NCBI GenBank assembly: GCA_023374045.1
Contig: CM041777.1
Location: 111,565,588 to 111,629,587 of the forward strand
DNA length: 64,000 nucleotides
DNA from: Limonium bicolor
Taxonomy: Eukaryota > Streptophyta > Magnoliopsida > Caryophyllales > Plumbaginaceae
Direction of reading: 5' to 3'
Numbering within the stretch: position 1 is the stretch's first letter; the number at the start of each line of letters is the position of its first letter. The notes beneath the pieces were generated by a model, which saw only the letters and a program-made list of their open reading frames with translations, ran no database searches and was not told the DNA's origin. Below, one piece after another: positions 1 through 11,079 of the stretch. Made by a program: the position numbers and the translations under genes.

Positions 1-613
1 TTTTACTATCTCAAAAGGGATTTCCTCATAAACGGCAATTCACGTCCATCCTTATGACAATACTATTTTTCAATCATAAAATAAATTGAATGGAAGGAAT
101 CATACCATATTAGATGGTTCACTTTTCAAAATGAAAATATATAGCGCCAAATGTGATTATGCAAAAATCATTATACCACAAAAACATATAGTTCTTCGAA
201 AACTAAAACAATATATTTTCATCGGAGATCTTGCTTTCTTTTAATGCAGTATTTATTTTTCCTCAAATCTTCTTTTATTCAATAAAGAAAAACTCGACAC
301 TGTAGAATCTCACAAAAATATATTTTTTTTTACCCTTTTTCTTTGTTAAAAACTGTGAACTTTATTAACAAAATAAAAGAAGGATCTCTCCTTTAATTTA
401 AAAATACATATACACGTTTATATAAATTATTTTAAGTTGTGTCTAACTTACCTGCTTGTTAAAATAATTATGCCAGTAAAATTGATTAAACTTACTTACA
501 CCTTCTAGAATCGGTAGAGTACCCATCAAATGTGGCTTCAACATATAAATTTTTGGCATCATAGATTCTTGATAAAGCACAATGATTTCTGGTATGATAA
601 ATAATAACCATCA
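1..613. other. AT-rich intergenic DNA, no gene seen
   Basis: Both strands are stop-rich and AT-rich with poly-A and poly-T tracts. I see no recognisable protein motif, terminal repeat or RNA gene. Confidence 0.5.
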
Positions 614-913
614 TCACAAGGTGCATGACCAAAGACCTCCTGCCAAGAAATCACAGAACATAAACAAACACCGTGAAACCATTATTTTGCAGTTGAAATC
701 GGAAAAACAAAATAAAAGATATTGATTGGAAGTGGTGGCACTTGAGATCTGGATCTTCCCTGGAGAATGAAAGTGAAATGTCGGGGATAGATCTAAAATA
801 ATGCCATGTTGCTTGCGCAGACTACCCAATTCATCCTTTCTCCAAGCTAGAGCCCGGGGAAGTCCTGATGAAGCCAAGATGATCTTTTTTGATGATGTAT
901 AACAGAGAGAACG
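614..913 (-). other. Unidentified open stretch, possible exon
   Basis: The minus strand is open here and has a more balanced composition than its surroundings. The predicted peptide includes the segment LPRALAWRKDELGSLRKQHG, which I do not recognise. The open frame continues into the adjacent Copia-type LTR at 914-1158, so the apparent start codon belongs to the LTR and not to a host gene. It could be a gene fragment beside a retrotransposon insertion, or chance. Confidence 0.2.
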
Positions 914-1158
914 TGTTGTAACACTGTGAGAATAGAAGAAAGATAGACGTAAATTGTTATATATCATTTCATCCTATTGTGCGTCTATATATAGTACATA
1001 ATACATAACCGTTATGAACCTTTGAGTGGAAGGAATACGAAATATCAAAGGACTTCTAATGAAGAGTTTAGGAGGTTACAGGGGTTACACAAATGAAGAC
1101 TCTAAGATAGACAAAATGGTGATTAGATGTACATCCAATAATTACATTATTTATAACA
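914..1158 (-). mobile_element. Copia-type LTR, isolated copy
   Basis: This 245-bp stretch aligns along its length with the LTR at 39861-40117. Both start TGTTGTAACACTG and end TTATAACA on the plus strand, with the same internal segments such as CGTCTATATATAGTACATAA. No primer-binding site, polypurine tract or second LTR adjoins it, so it is probably a solo or truncated LTR. The five bases on either side (GAACG and AATAC) do not match, so the insertion was not clean or has been rearranged. Confidence 0.75.
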
Positions 1159-1199
1159 AATACATAATTTTTAGATGTCTTGATAGTGGTAGCTTTTTC

Positions 1200-1415
1200 C
1201 GTAGTGTTAGTCATCAAAGAGCTAAGTGGGGCTAGATCATCTTTTTTTTATGTGTGGTGGCTAATAGTCGAACCATATTAGCCTTTATTTACGTTGTTAG
1301 CTTATTCAACGGTGTTAGTTGTCCTAGGGTTATATGTGGGGTAGAGTTATATTTTTCTTGAGTGGCTGTTAATAACAGAACCACATTAACAATTTTTAAC
1401 AGTTTGGGACGAACT
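1200..1415. repeat. Diverged tandem duplication of about 105 bp
   Basis: Two imperfect copies lie head to tail. Each carries GTGTTAGT, then a TGTGGGG/AAGTGGGG-TAGA segment, a T-rich run, a GTGGCT segment and GAACCATATTA or GAACCACATTAA. No coding potential is seen. Confidence 0.45.
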
Positions 1416-1439
1416 GAATGTTGACTCGTGGAACTTAAT

Positions 1440-1596
1440 GAAAACACATTTAACCTTCATATTTTGAAAAGTGAATCTTTCATTTAATAAAGTTGAATTT
1501 TATGTTAAATAAGAGTGAATCTTATGTTTAAGAAAAGTGAACCTTTCACATTAAGTAATGTGAATCTTTTTGTTTTTAAAAGTGAATCTTTAGTTA
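1440..1596. repeat. GTGAATC minisatellite, left part
   Basis: Degenerate units of roughly 20-35 bp with the core AAAGTGAATCTT and AT-rich spacers. The same array continues at 9732-10500, so the LINE between them was inserted into it. The last 17 bases (1580-1596) are repeated at 9732-9748. Confidence 0.7.
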
Positions 1597-2607
1597 GTAA
1601 GTGTTCCCCCATTGTGCAGGTGCATCAATCGTGCCACCATAGCCGCGCACAATATCAAGCTTCTTATGTTGTTTATGGTTCGTCATCTCTCAGATTGAAG
1701 TACCACCACAGCTCTCATGCCCATCATCATCTAAGCTCTAGATCTGTGGTCATTTTCTCCTGCCCGGTCGGTTCGATACTAGCCAATTTAGTAACATATA
1801 GAGGAGAGACGAGGAGGAAGGTAACAGGGTTGCTGTCGTCAGTCGTGACTCCCATCAAAAACCGCATCGTTCAGTCATCAAAATTCCAATCTCTGTCTCT
1901 GCTCTATTCTACTTCAAGGGTTCCGACTTCCATTGTTCTTGCCGGTTTTGCTCGAGCATGACCGGCCACAGCCGTGGTTGGTGTTGTTGACGTTTTCTGA
2001 GGTGTCGAAACGAAGCGGAGGAACCAGGGATGTTAAGATGGCTGGTGCATGGGTGTGAACGATCATAATTCTTCTTTTTATTATGTCGTAGGTTAAGTGC
2101 ACGAAAGGAATCTCACAGTGTCCAGATTTTTTCTCCCCTCTGGTGGAGGCATCTTTCCACGCCGCCGGTGACTCTTCCTCTTCACTGTGTCAGGCGCGGC
2201 TTCAGTTCCCTTATTCCAGCACGTTTTTTTTTACCTTGCCTGTTTTACGCTACCTAATTGCTATTCGCCTCCAATTGTCTTTTGGCCTTCTACTGCCGTG
2301 GGATGACTTAGAGATAATCATCATGCATGCCCTAGTCTACAAAGTGTCTAATCCTTGCATGCAGCCCGGGTTCCTTACCCCTCTTTTTAATCTGTATTCG
2401 AATGGAAATCCTTCTCATTGGATGCAAGCACAATCTTTTTACACCAGTACTTTGTTCTCTCTCACTGTTTCTACAATACACTTTCTTTCACAATGGCTTG
2501 AAAGACAAAGGGATTGACGACATAGTGGATCGATGCTCTATTCTTACTTTAACACATGAAGAAGGTGTTATGATGGATGACACTAGAGCTTGAATCTACC
2601 CTTCCCT

Positions 2608-3672
2608 TTGAGAGGTGTTTATTAGGAAGATTATTCCGTAGTAAGAAGGCAGACCCGGGTGCTATGGAGCGCACTTTAAGCATGGTCTGGCAGCTTGAAA
2701 ACTTTGTCTCGGTGTGATCCTTGGGTACTGCTCTTTACCTCTTTCAGTTTTCTACAGTTGATGGCATGCACATGGTTCGGGATAGGGGCCCATGGTCATT
2801 TGATGGGGCTTTGCTCGTTTTTGTGGAGATTGATCGCAATAAGGCCCCAAAGAGCATTTATTTTAGAAGGTTCCTTTTTGGGTATGTGTGCATGATGTCC
2901 CCTTCTTATTCTACCACTTGGAATTCGCAAAGAGGGTTGGAGATCGTATTGGGTCATTTGTGGATTTCTGGGGTAAGGATGGAAGGAGAATGAGGGATTT
3001 CTTGCGCATTAAAGTTCTGATTGATGTTACGAAGCCCTTGCTTCGCTGTGTAACTGTTTCCATGCATGGGAAGCCATTTGTTATCCAACTTTCTTATGAG
3101 TGACTCCCAGCGCTCTATCTTTATTGTGGGATGCTGCTGCATGCGTCAAGGGAATATCCTAAAAGGCATGAGGTTGGGGAGCGAGGTTTTCCATATGGGC
3201 CCTGGCTGCGTGCGGGGAGTTTGGGTGGTGGATAGATGAGGGTGGAAACCATGTGGTCTGCTGTTAAGGTGGTTTTCCCTGGCGCTTCTACTTTTGTTAT
3301 GGACAAGGATGTGTCTGATCAGTGTGGGGATCAGGAGGAGCAAGTTCCACCTTCCGGGGAGCCGGAAGGAGTTAATCTGGACCTCCAGCTGAACTCGCAG
3401 CGTTAGGTTGGTGCATGCACTGATTGCAGTTCAGCGTGTGATGATGCGGGTAATCCAGTTCTTCTACAATATGTGGCTTCGGGGGAGCAACTTGTCAATG
3501 GGAGGAAACGCCGTATTGGCTTTGTGGAGGACAATTGCTCCTTGGAGGAGCTTCTCCATCTTCAGGCGTTAGGTGAAGCAGGGAAGAAAGGGTGGGGTGT
3601 GGCTGGTGCAACTTCTTCATCAACAAGTCAAGAGGCGACTTCGGGTCAAGCTCGGGGTCGCCTGGAGCAATG
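2608..3672 (+). pseudogene. LINE ORF1, gag-like (DUF4283 type), broken
   Basis: In plant L1 elements this protein binds RNA. The reading shows a segment with RSKKADPGAMERTLSMVWQL followed by FSTVDGMHMVRDRGPWSFDG, the pattern of the DUF4283 domain. Near 3110-3165 follows a zinc-knuckle-like stretch reading YCGMLLHASREYPKRH, in which cysteines expected in CX2CX4HX4C are replaced by tyrosine. At least two frame changes occur (about 2715 and 2890) with in-frame stops. The 3' end runs into the ORF2 start near 3670. I am confident of the family from the neighbouring ORF2, less so of exact limits. Confidence 0.6.
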
Positions 3673-4573
3673 AGCTGTTTAAGCATGAACTGCCAAGGTC
3701 TTGGTGCGCCCTGTGCAGTTCGATGGCTCCTGGACCTTGTTAGGGTTCAAGCACCGGATTTGGTTTTCTTGATGGAAACTAAATCTTCAGCGTGGGAGAT
3801 GGAATTAGTTCGTAATCGGTTGTGGGGTTATGCGGGTTTTGGAGTAGACAATATTGGGCATGCTGGTGGTTTGGCTTTGTTTTGGCGTGAGGATTTGACT
3901 GTTCGAACTTTATCTTTTTCATCACACATCATGTTGACTGCGTTGTGGAAAGTGGGCTGGGTAGGGAATGGAGATGGACGGTTTTTATGGTTGGTCGGCC
4001 CATGAAGATCGGTGGCAAACCTAGCGTTTGTTACGAGAGTTGGCTACGCTCTAGTCAGGCACGTGGATTGTGGGAGGCGACTTTAATGAGACTTTGTACT
4101 CCCATGAGCATTTTGGGCCGGCTCAGTGCAACCGGTGTCTAATGGATGATTTTCGGGTATGCTTGGAAGATTGTGGTTTGTTGGATCTAGGGTTTACTGG
4201 TGATAAATTAACCTACACTAATGGACGGAGTGGAGAGGCCAATGTATGGAGTCGTATTGACAGATTCGTTGCTAATGAGGCGTGGTTGCAGTTGTTTCCA
4301 GCTGCTTTCGTTATTCATTTGCCTTGGGGACGCTCTGACCACCGGCCTCTCAAGCTAGCCCTGTTCCCACGGAATTACGGTATCAAGTGTCCGTTTCATT
4401 TCGAGAATTGCTGGGCTGAGCACGCTGAATGTCGGGCAATTGTGCGGCGAGTGTGGGATGAAGGAAGAAGGTTGAGTCTTGACTACACGCAAAGGATTTG
4501 GCGTTGTGGCTATTCACTTAAGAGGTGGGGGGTAAACAATTGCATAAAGAGCGGCGGGATATTGACAAATTGA
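3670..4573 (+). pseudogene. LINE ORF2 endonuclease domain
   Basis: An APE-like endonuclease nicks target DNA to prime reverse transcription. From the ATG at 3670 the frame opens with NCQGLGAPCAVRWLLDLV and LVFLMETK, the Asn and Glu motifs of the exonuclease-endonuclease-phosphatase fold. After a frameshift near 3960-4065 it continues with GGDFNETL, LDLGFTGDKLTYTNGR and a terminal LPWGRSDHRPL, so the GDFN and SDH catalytic motifs remain visible. Reading is lost near 4573. The order and spacing match plant L1 elements. Confidence 0.8.
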
Positions 4574-4659
4574 AGCAGCAGTTGGGAGCGGTGGATGCTT
4601 CCTTCCTGACATAAAATTTTTGACATGATTGGGTTGAGAAGAGGAAGAGGAAGGAACTT

Positions 4660-6627
4660 GATATGTTGCTGTTGCGTGATGAAGTCCGTCTTCAACAGCA
4701 ATCTGGGCAACGCTGGTTAAGTGAAGGTGATCGAAACTCCCCGTTTCTTCTTAAGTTGCGTGAGATCTCGCTTTAAGCGTAATACAATCCATTATTTGAT
4801 TAATCAGTCGGGTTTAAATGTTTATTCCTAGTGTGGCATAGAGCATATTGCGCACGGTTATTTCGAGTCCTTATTTTCTTCAACCATGCCTAATCCAAAT
4901 CTGCATTTTCTAACTGTTGTTGAGGGCCGTGTGACAAATGAGATGAATGTGGACATTGGGCGTCCTTACACTCGTGATGATGTGCTTGATGCAATGAGGC
5001 GGATGAATCCCCATAAGGCCCCTGGGCCTGATGGTATGAATGGTGTGTTTATTCAATCATTTTGGGATGTTATTGGTGATGATTTTGTTGATTTGGTTTT
5101 GTCAGTCTTGAATACTGATTGCATGCCTGATGGTCTGAATCACACTTACATTGTTTTAATCCCTAGAAACCAGGTGCATGTTGTATGAAGGATTATAGGC
5201 CCATTTCCCTATGTAATGTGATATATAGAATCATTTCAAAAGTCTTGGTGAATAGAGTTAGGGTTATAGGGGAGGTATATGAGGTGAGGTCATTCATTAT
5301 ACCATGTCTTTTATTTCGCGTTTAATTACGGATAATATTATAGTTGCTCATGAGTTACTTCACTCTATGTCAAAGTCTAAGGCTAAAGTAAGAGGACACT
5401 TTGCTTTAAAAGTAGACATGGCGAAGGCCTTTGACCGGGTAGAGTGGGGTTTTCTTCTTAAGGTGTTACAGTCAATGGGCTTTCACCCATGATGGGTTAA
5501 ATTAGTTGAAAAGTGTATTACAACTGTATCAATGGCATTCTTGATAAATGGCTCACCAGGTAGAGTCTTCTATCCTAAGCGTGGTTTAAGGCAGGGAGAT
5601 CCTCTATCTCCTTTTCTGTTTCTCTATTGCATGGAAACTCTGTCTTCGGGCCTAAGATTGTCTGGGCAGGTTGGTTTATCGCTGGGCATATATGTTAGAA
5701 ACTTGGGTTTGATATCTATAGTCTTTTTTTCACGGACGATTGTGTTATCTTTGGTGAAGCTAGTGAGGCAAATGCTAACCAAATTAATGGGATTATACAG
5801 GACTTTAGTGAAGCATCGGGTCAATGTATCAACTTAGAGAAGTTGGGTATTATTTTTTCAGGTGGGTTGCAAAGCAGTATACGTAATTAAGTTGCTCAGA
5901 TTATGGGGGTTGATGAGGTGAGGGACCTTGGGCTGTATTTGGGCTTTCCGAGTAAGGTGCGGCGTAGTAGGGATGGAGTTTTCTCTTATCTTAGGGATAG
6001 AGATAGGCAGAAGATTCAAGGTTGGAATCGTATGGTCTCCCAAGCAGGAAGGAGTATCTTAATAAAGAATGTTTTGCAATCACTTCCACTTCATATCATG
6101 AGTGTCATTCAGTTGCCTAATTCTCTTCTTAAAGACCTCCGTCATTGATAATTAGGTTCTAGTGGAAGGGAAGGCTAGACACGGGGGTTTGTGTTGGAGG
6201 AGCTGGAAGGATCTTTGTCTCTCAACTAAGGATGGAGGTTTGGGTTTCCGGTATTTTCCAGCCTTTAGTAAAAGTCTTTTGGCCCGGCAAGTTTGGAGGT
6301 TGCTTCAATTTCCAAACCTGTTGGTTTTGAGACTATTGAAAGCTAAGTATTACCCTAATGCTTCTTTGTTTTCTGTTAAGTTTACTCCTGGGTAGAGCCC
6401 AGTGTGGTGTGCACTGTCGGGTGCAATCCCCTTGCTAGCTTAGGGGGTCAGAAGAACGATTGGGGATGGATACTCAATAGTCCTAGGAGATAGATGGGTG
6501 AGAGGGAAGCCAGGAGGGAAGATCTCCTTGTGGAGTCTCCCACATCCATATGGATCCAATACTTTAGTAGCTAATCTGATTAATCACCATACTAAAACTT
6601 GGGAAGCTAATTTGGTTCGAGCGGTTT
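4660..6627 (+). pseudogene. LINE ORF2 reverse transcriptase domain
   Basis: Copies LINE RNA into DNA at the nicked site. Visible blocks in order: SGQRWLSEGDRNSPF (about 4700-4745), NPHKAPGPDGMNGVFIQSFW (about 5007), KVDMAKAFDRVEWGFL (5410-5455), PKRGLRQGDPLSPFLF (5574-5620) and, in a shifted frame near 5730, FTDDCVIFGEAS, the position of the catalytic FADD box. Thumb and connection segments follow (GRSILIKNVLQSLPLHIMSV; DGGLGFRYFPAFSKSLLARQ). At least four frameshifts or stops break it. The reading stops at an insertion after 6627 and resumes at 8584. Confidence 0.85.
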
Positions 6628-8583
6628 TGTAACACTCCAAATTTTTGAGTTTTTTTAGGAAAGCGAAGGACTAACTTAATCTGGGTGTTACCGCCACACC
6701 CAAAAGGGCCCTAAGGCTATAGTTAACAAATTCCAATTTAGAAATATCTTAATCCAATTAAAATTTATCCTTAGAAGAAATTTATCAAGACCCATTTACT
6801 ACATTAATCCCCACTATTCTCGACATAAAAGTAACCTAAGATAATTTAAACTAAAAGCCTTAACATCCGCCAAAGTTACAAATTCAATTACAAGCCAAAC
6901 TTTAAGACTAGTTTTATTCTGGTCTTAACTCTATGCAATTTGACATCCTAGTGTTAGGTGATCACTCCCCATGCCCGTGCACTCAATCCTGATCGTTACC
7001 TGCTTAACAACACATTTAAACAACACATAGAAAAACATAGTCACAAAGCTGAGTAACACTAGCATCATATACAAACTGTTAATGTGGGGAAATTATGGCC
7101 TTATAGCATATGATATCCATCCACTTTCTCATAACCAATTAAGATACCATCAAAATATTCAGTATTGACAACCAAACCACATGCTCACTTTTTATCAAAC
7201 AATTTTTAACCATCAATCCAAAAAAAATTTAACCTCGCTCCATTTATTCACTAGAGCTTGCTGTCGGGCTCTCTGCGAGACACTGACACTAAACCATTCA
7301 TAATCATCAAGCCATAGTAATTGAACCTCACTCCAGTTTTTCACTGGAGCTTGCTGTCGGGCTCTCCGCGAGACACCGACGCCACCACCTCACTCTAGCA
7401 TCTCTTAAGTGTGCACACCCCCCAGATAGCTCGAAAACTAAAAGGAGTAGATTACTAGAGCTTAAGATCCGGGCCCTCCGCAGGTAACCGGTAAAACCAA
7501 ACCATATTATTCCATAATAACCAAATATTAACCATAAATCAAGCCATAGTAATTTAACCTCACTCCAGTTTAACACTAGAGCTTGCTGTCGGGCTCTCCG
7601 CGAGACACCGACGCCACCACCTCACTCTAGCATCCTTAAGTGTGCACACCCCCCAAATAGCTCGAAAACTATAAGGAGTAGATTACTAGAGCTTAAGATC
7701 GGGCCCTCCGTGGGTAACCGGAAAATACCAAACCATGTCATGTCATAATAACCAAATAATAACCATAAACTTTACCAACTGATCTCAAACTTAACCATTC
7801 CATAAAATTTGTGATCACACATTTCTATAGAAAAATATTACTTTACCTTTACCTTGTCAATCCATTGTTTTTTGAATCACAAAAATCAAAGTTTTAACAT
7901 ATCAGTGTCAAAATATCACAGCGATAAAACGCATAATTCAACACATTTACAAAAGCATAGTTGTCCCCAAGAACAACTAGATGTCTAGGTTACCTTTTGA
8001 AGTTAAACCTCACAAACTGTTTCTATGGTTCACTAGGTTAACCGGATACTTCACAGAAAACAATGGCACCTTGGAAGGTTTCCTAAAAAATTATGCACTC
8101 AAGAGGAAGGAATTGATGACGACGCCTACTAGAAGAATTCCTGAACCAGCTTAGATTAGCAATTACAAGGATGGAGAAGGATTGAGGTGTGTGAGAAAAC
8201 ATATCGGTTTACATCCCTATATATAGTGCAAGGAGGTGAGAATACCTAGGTAATTTAGAGGTGTTTGAAAAATTTTGGGAAGTTGGAAAATTTAACAGGG
8301 TGGAGACTGATTTAAAACGGAATGTAATTTAAAATAACCGGTCTAAATACTTAATGAGGAGTAACGAGTCGTTGGGAGATAGACCATGGAAATCCAAAGG
8401 CCATTATGACAATTATAGCATTTGTGGGATGTAATTCAGTAATCACAAGAAGAGATGGTATTGAATCTTAAGTCTTATTTAATAGTGATGAGTTCTGTAG
8501 CACTGGAAAAAGATTGCCAAAAGTCTCAGATTAAGTTAGTCTTCCGCTGTCTTAAAAACTCAAAAAAAATTGGGGGTGTTACA
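6628..8583 (-). mobile_element. Probable solo LTR with extended terminal inverted repeats
   Basis: This block splits the LINE coding sequence. It begins TGTAACACTCC and ends GGGGTGTTACA, and is flanked on both sides by GGTTT (6623-6627 and 8584-8588). TG...CA ends with a 5-bp duplication are the mark of integrase-mounted LTR elements. Unusually, about 55 bp at each end are imperfect inverted copies of one another (shared GAGTTTTT, GACTAACTTAATC). The minus strand reads more like a Tekay-type LTR. Removing the block and one GGTTT restores the LINE frame. No coding capacity is seen. Confidence 0.75.
7225..7780. repeat. Tandem repeat, 232-bp period, about 2.4 copies
   Basis: GCCATAGTAATT starts copies at 7311 and 7543. 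Each copy carries GAGCTTGCTGTCGGGCTCTC, CGAGACACCGACGCCACCAC, TTAAGTGTGCACACCCCCC and GGAGTAGATTACTAGAGCTT in the same order. A partial third copy precedes them from about 7225. It lies inside the LTR-like element and has no coding capacity. Confidence 0.85.
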
Positions 8584-9117
8584 GGTTTTCTCTGAGGAGG
8601 ATGCCGAGTTAGTTTTGGGCATCCTCTACCCTCAATTAGTAGGCCTGATGGGTGGGAGTGGGGCTTAACAAAGTTAGGGGATTTCACTTTGAGAACTGCT
8701 TATTACTTGGCCCTTTCTACTATGCGGAATAATAATGCTACTTCTTTAGGTAAGTCAACTTTGGGAAGGGTGATGGCAAGGGTTAGGAAATGTGTTTTGC
8801 CGCCTCGAATCAAAGTTTTTGCCTGGAAAATTTTAAATGGTTTTATTCCATGTGGGATGGTCTTACAATCCCGCTTTAAGCAACGCATGAATGCAGAATG
8901 TTTCTTTTGTCAAGGCCCTGATAATTTGGTGCATATTTTTGTTCAATGTCCAGAGGTTTGGCGAGTTTGGCAGGATTGCGAGTGCGCACCGCCTATCTCT
9001 TTAAAAACTGATGCTGCATTCCTTGATTGGTTGATGGTGTTTTTGTTGATGGCTTCGCCTATGAATATACAGACCCTGATTTTGAACTTATGGTCTATTT
9101 GGTTTGCAAGGTGCTAG
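8584..9117 (+). pseudogene. LINE ORF2 zf-RVT region
   Basis: Continues the LINE ORF2 after the insertion. The frame from about 8689 carries LPPRIKVFAWKILNGFIPC and a cysteine-rich segment AECFFCQGPDNLVHIFVQC, typical of the zinc-binding zf-RVT domain between reverse transcriptase and RNase H in plant L1 elements, followed by PEVWRVW. The stretch 8584-8690 also reads as LINE sequence (EEDAELVLGI) with a frame change. Confidence 0.8.
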
Positions 9118-9258
9118 GTACAACATGGGCGGGTGGTTTTGATGCAGTGGGGATTGGAGCATGCCCGAAGCTTCCTTTTGACAGCAATGGTTCAAGCAGT
9201 TGGCGGTACCCTGTCAACAGAGGAGGACTCTTTTCAAGGAGCCCCACAGGGTGTGCAT

Positions 9259-9692
9259 ATAATTAGGGTTGATGCGAGTGTGGGTAGCCAAGGTGGAGTG
9301 GGTGTGGGGATGGTTATTTTGGAAGGGGGTGGAGGAGTGAAGGCTGCAGCGATGCGCAAGTATGAAGGAAGTTGTGAACCGGTGATTGCTGAAATGATGG
9401 CTGTTCGTTTTGGGTTGCAATATGCTTTGGACAGGAGAGTTGGCTTGGTTATAGTGGAATCTGATAGCTTAGAGGCAGTTAATTACCTAAAGGGTGTGTT
9501 AAAAGGCAACAATGCGGTTAGGTGATCTTGGAGGATATTTTGGACATTGCTAATGTTTGCAGTTTACTTAGATATAGGCATGTATCTAGGGATAGCAATG
9601 AAGGTGCCCATTTTTTGGCAAACATGGCTAGAAGATGTGATGATCGTAGTTGTAATGTTGTATGGGATACTGGTGTGCCAGTTGGGTTGTAA
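9259..9692 (+). pseudogene. LINE ORF2 RNase H domain and C terminus
   Basis: Degrades the RNA strand of the RNA-DNA hybrid. The frame shows RVDASVGSQGGVGVGMVI, then EMMAVRFGLQYALD and VIVESDSLEAVNYL, carrying the expected Asp, Glu and Asp residues (RVDAS, AEMMA, ESDS). A frameshift near 9522 is followed by RYRHVSRDSNEGAHFLANMA, the HxxRxxN...AH motif that ends plant LINE RNase H domains, and a stop at 9690-9692. The 40 bp beyond are the LINE 3' end, without a poly-A tail. Confidence 0.85.
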
Positions 9693-9731
9693 GTTTATGT
9701 TAATGAAAGTTTTCATGTTGATTTTCAAAAC

Positions 9732-10500
9732 AAGTGAATCTTTAGTTAAGAAAAGTGAATCTTATGCGAGAGCAATATGAATCTTTCATTTATTGATAAG
9801 TGAATCAGAAATTTTCTAAAAAGTAAATCAAAGGTTTAAGGAAAGAGAATTTGGTAAACATATATTGTTTAACTAAAGTGAATAAGAGATTTATAAGAGA
9901 TTTTAGAAAAGTGAATCAAAAGTTGTCAAAAATTACACATAAACCCTGCACTACAAAACCTACAACTTTCTTTCGACGTTTTCTAGCTTAGGGTCTGTGG
10001 TTAAGGGTTACTGAAAAGTGAATATTTTGTTTTAAAAAAGTGAAGCATGTTTGTTAAGTAAAGTGAATCTTTTATTTATGAAAAGTGAATCTTATGGTTA
10101 AGAAAAATGAATCGTACCATAAACTTATACGAGAACAATATGAATCATTCATATAATAAAAGTGAATCTTTTGTTTAAAAAAGAGTTAATCAAATGTTTA
10201 AGAAAAGTGAATCTTGCCACAAACTTATGCGAGAACAATATAACCTTTCATTTATTTAAAAGTGAATATTTCATTGAAGAAAAGTTAATCAAATGTAGAA
10301 GAAAAATGAATCTTATATTTTAAAAAATTGAACCTTTCACTATGAATAATGTGAATGCTTTGTGTTTTCTAAAAGTGAATTTTAATTTTAAGAAAAGTAA
10401 ATCTTAAAAAAGATTCATTTTGTTAATGAATAAGGTTCATTTTATTATTGAAGAAGATTCATTTTGTTAATGAATAAGATTCACCTTAAAATACGTAGTA
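9732..10500. repeat. GTGAATC minisatellite, right part
   Basis: About twenty or more degenerate units with core AAAAGTGAATCTT and spacers such as TTTATTTAAG, switching to the inverted form AAGATTCATTTTG at 10405-10480. It is continuous in type with 1440-1596, separated from it by the LINE. It is too irregular and unspaced to be a CRISPR array, and the host is a plant. Confidence 0.8.
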
Positions 10501-10640
10501 TATACTCATTCTAAAACATAGTAAAATTTTAGGTTTACCAAAACATATTTATGATGCATCTTGTTTTGAAAAACACGAATTATGATGAACAATGGTATAT
10601 TTTTTTACACTTCTATTTTTGTAAGTTATAACATTTTGAA
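10500..10640. repeat. Conserved arm next to the minisatellite
   Basis: This stretch contains GAATTATGATGAACAATGG followed by a T-rich run. It matches, directly or inverted, arms at 14290-14360, 14885-14960 and 16330-16410. It appears to be the terminal part of a repeat family whose centre is a GAATC-type minisatellite. Confidence 0.5.
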
Positions 10641-11079
10641 AAAAATGTTGTTACTCTCTTCTAATAACAAAACCATATTCAGCCCCAACTCTCCCCCGGG
10701 CATACATGTTTTCCTCTTCTTTTTTTTCCTCATTTCTTCCCAACAGATTTTTAACACATGGCAGAAGCCACGCTATAGCCTGGCGCTCCGTTCTGTATCC
10801 TTTTGAATGAAAATTATTGCTATTTTGAAATTCATTTTCAATGATTCACCAATTACTTTAACTCATAAATACAAGCAAACACACATTAAAAGTTATGGGG
10901 AGGAAAAAACCTACTTATGTTTCTGAAATATTCATGAATGATTAGAAAGGCTCATAGAAGCAATTGTAAGACCTGACGCAAGCAACTAAGTAAGAGGAGT
11001 AGCATCCGAGTTTGGACATTGCAAAGAAAGTAGATAAGGTGAGTAGGTTAGGCTATTGTTTGATTTGAATTGAGATGTA
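10641..11079. other. Intergenic, no gene seen
   Basis: AT-rich sequence with a short more balanced block at 10680-10800. No motif, repeat boundary or RNA gene is recognised. Confidence 0.4.

Larger units (their letters stand above)
1597..9731 (+). mobile_element. L1-type LINE retrotransposon, decayed and interrupted
   Basis: The element has plant L1 order: a 5' leader, a gag-like ORF1 with a degenerate zinc knuckle, then ORF2 with endonuclease, reverse transcriptase, zf-RVT-like and RNase H parts. It is flanked by a 17-bp direct repeat (1580-1596 and 9732-9748) consistent with target-primed insertion. The surrounding minisatellite makes chance similarity possible. ORF2 has several frameshifts and stops, and a 1,956-bp LTR-like element sits at 6628-8583. 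There is no clear poly-A tail. It cannot move on its own. Confidence 0.85.

Noticed and set aside
9949..9960. CACTACAAAA as a CACTA transposon end
   Set aside because: No matching inverted end (TTTTGTAGTG) was found nearby and no 3-bp duplication could be assigned.
9732..10500. CRISPR-like array
   Set aside because: Units and spacers are irregular and degenerate, and the host is a plant. It is a minisatellite.
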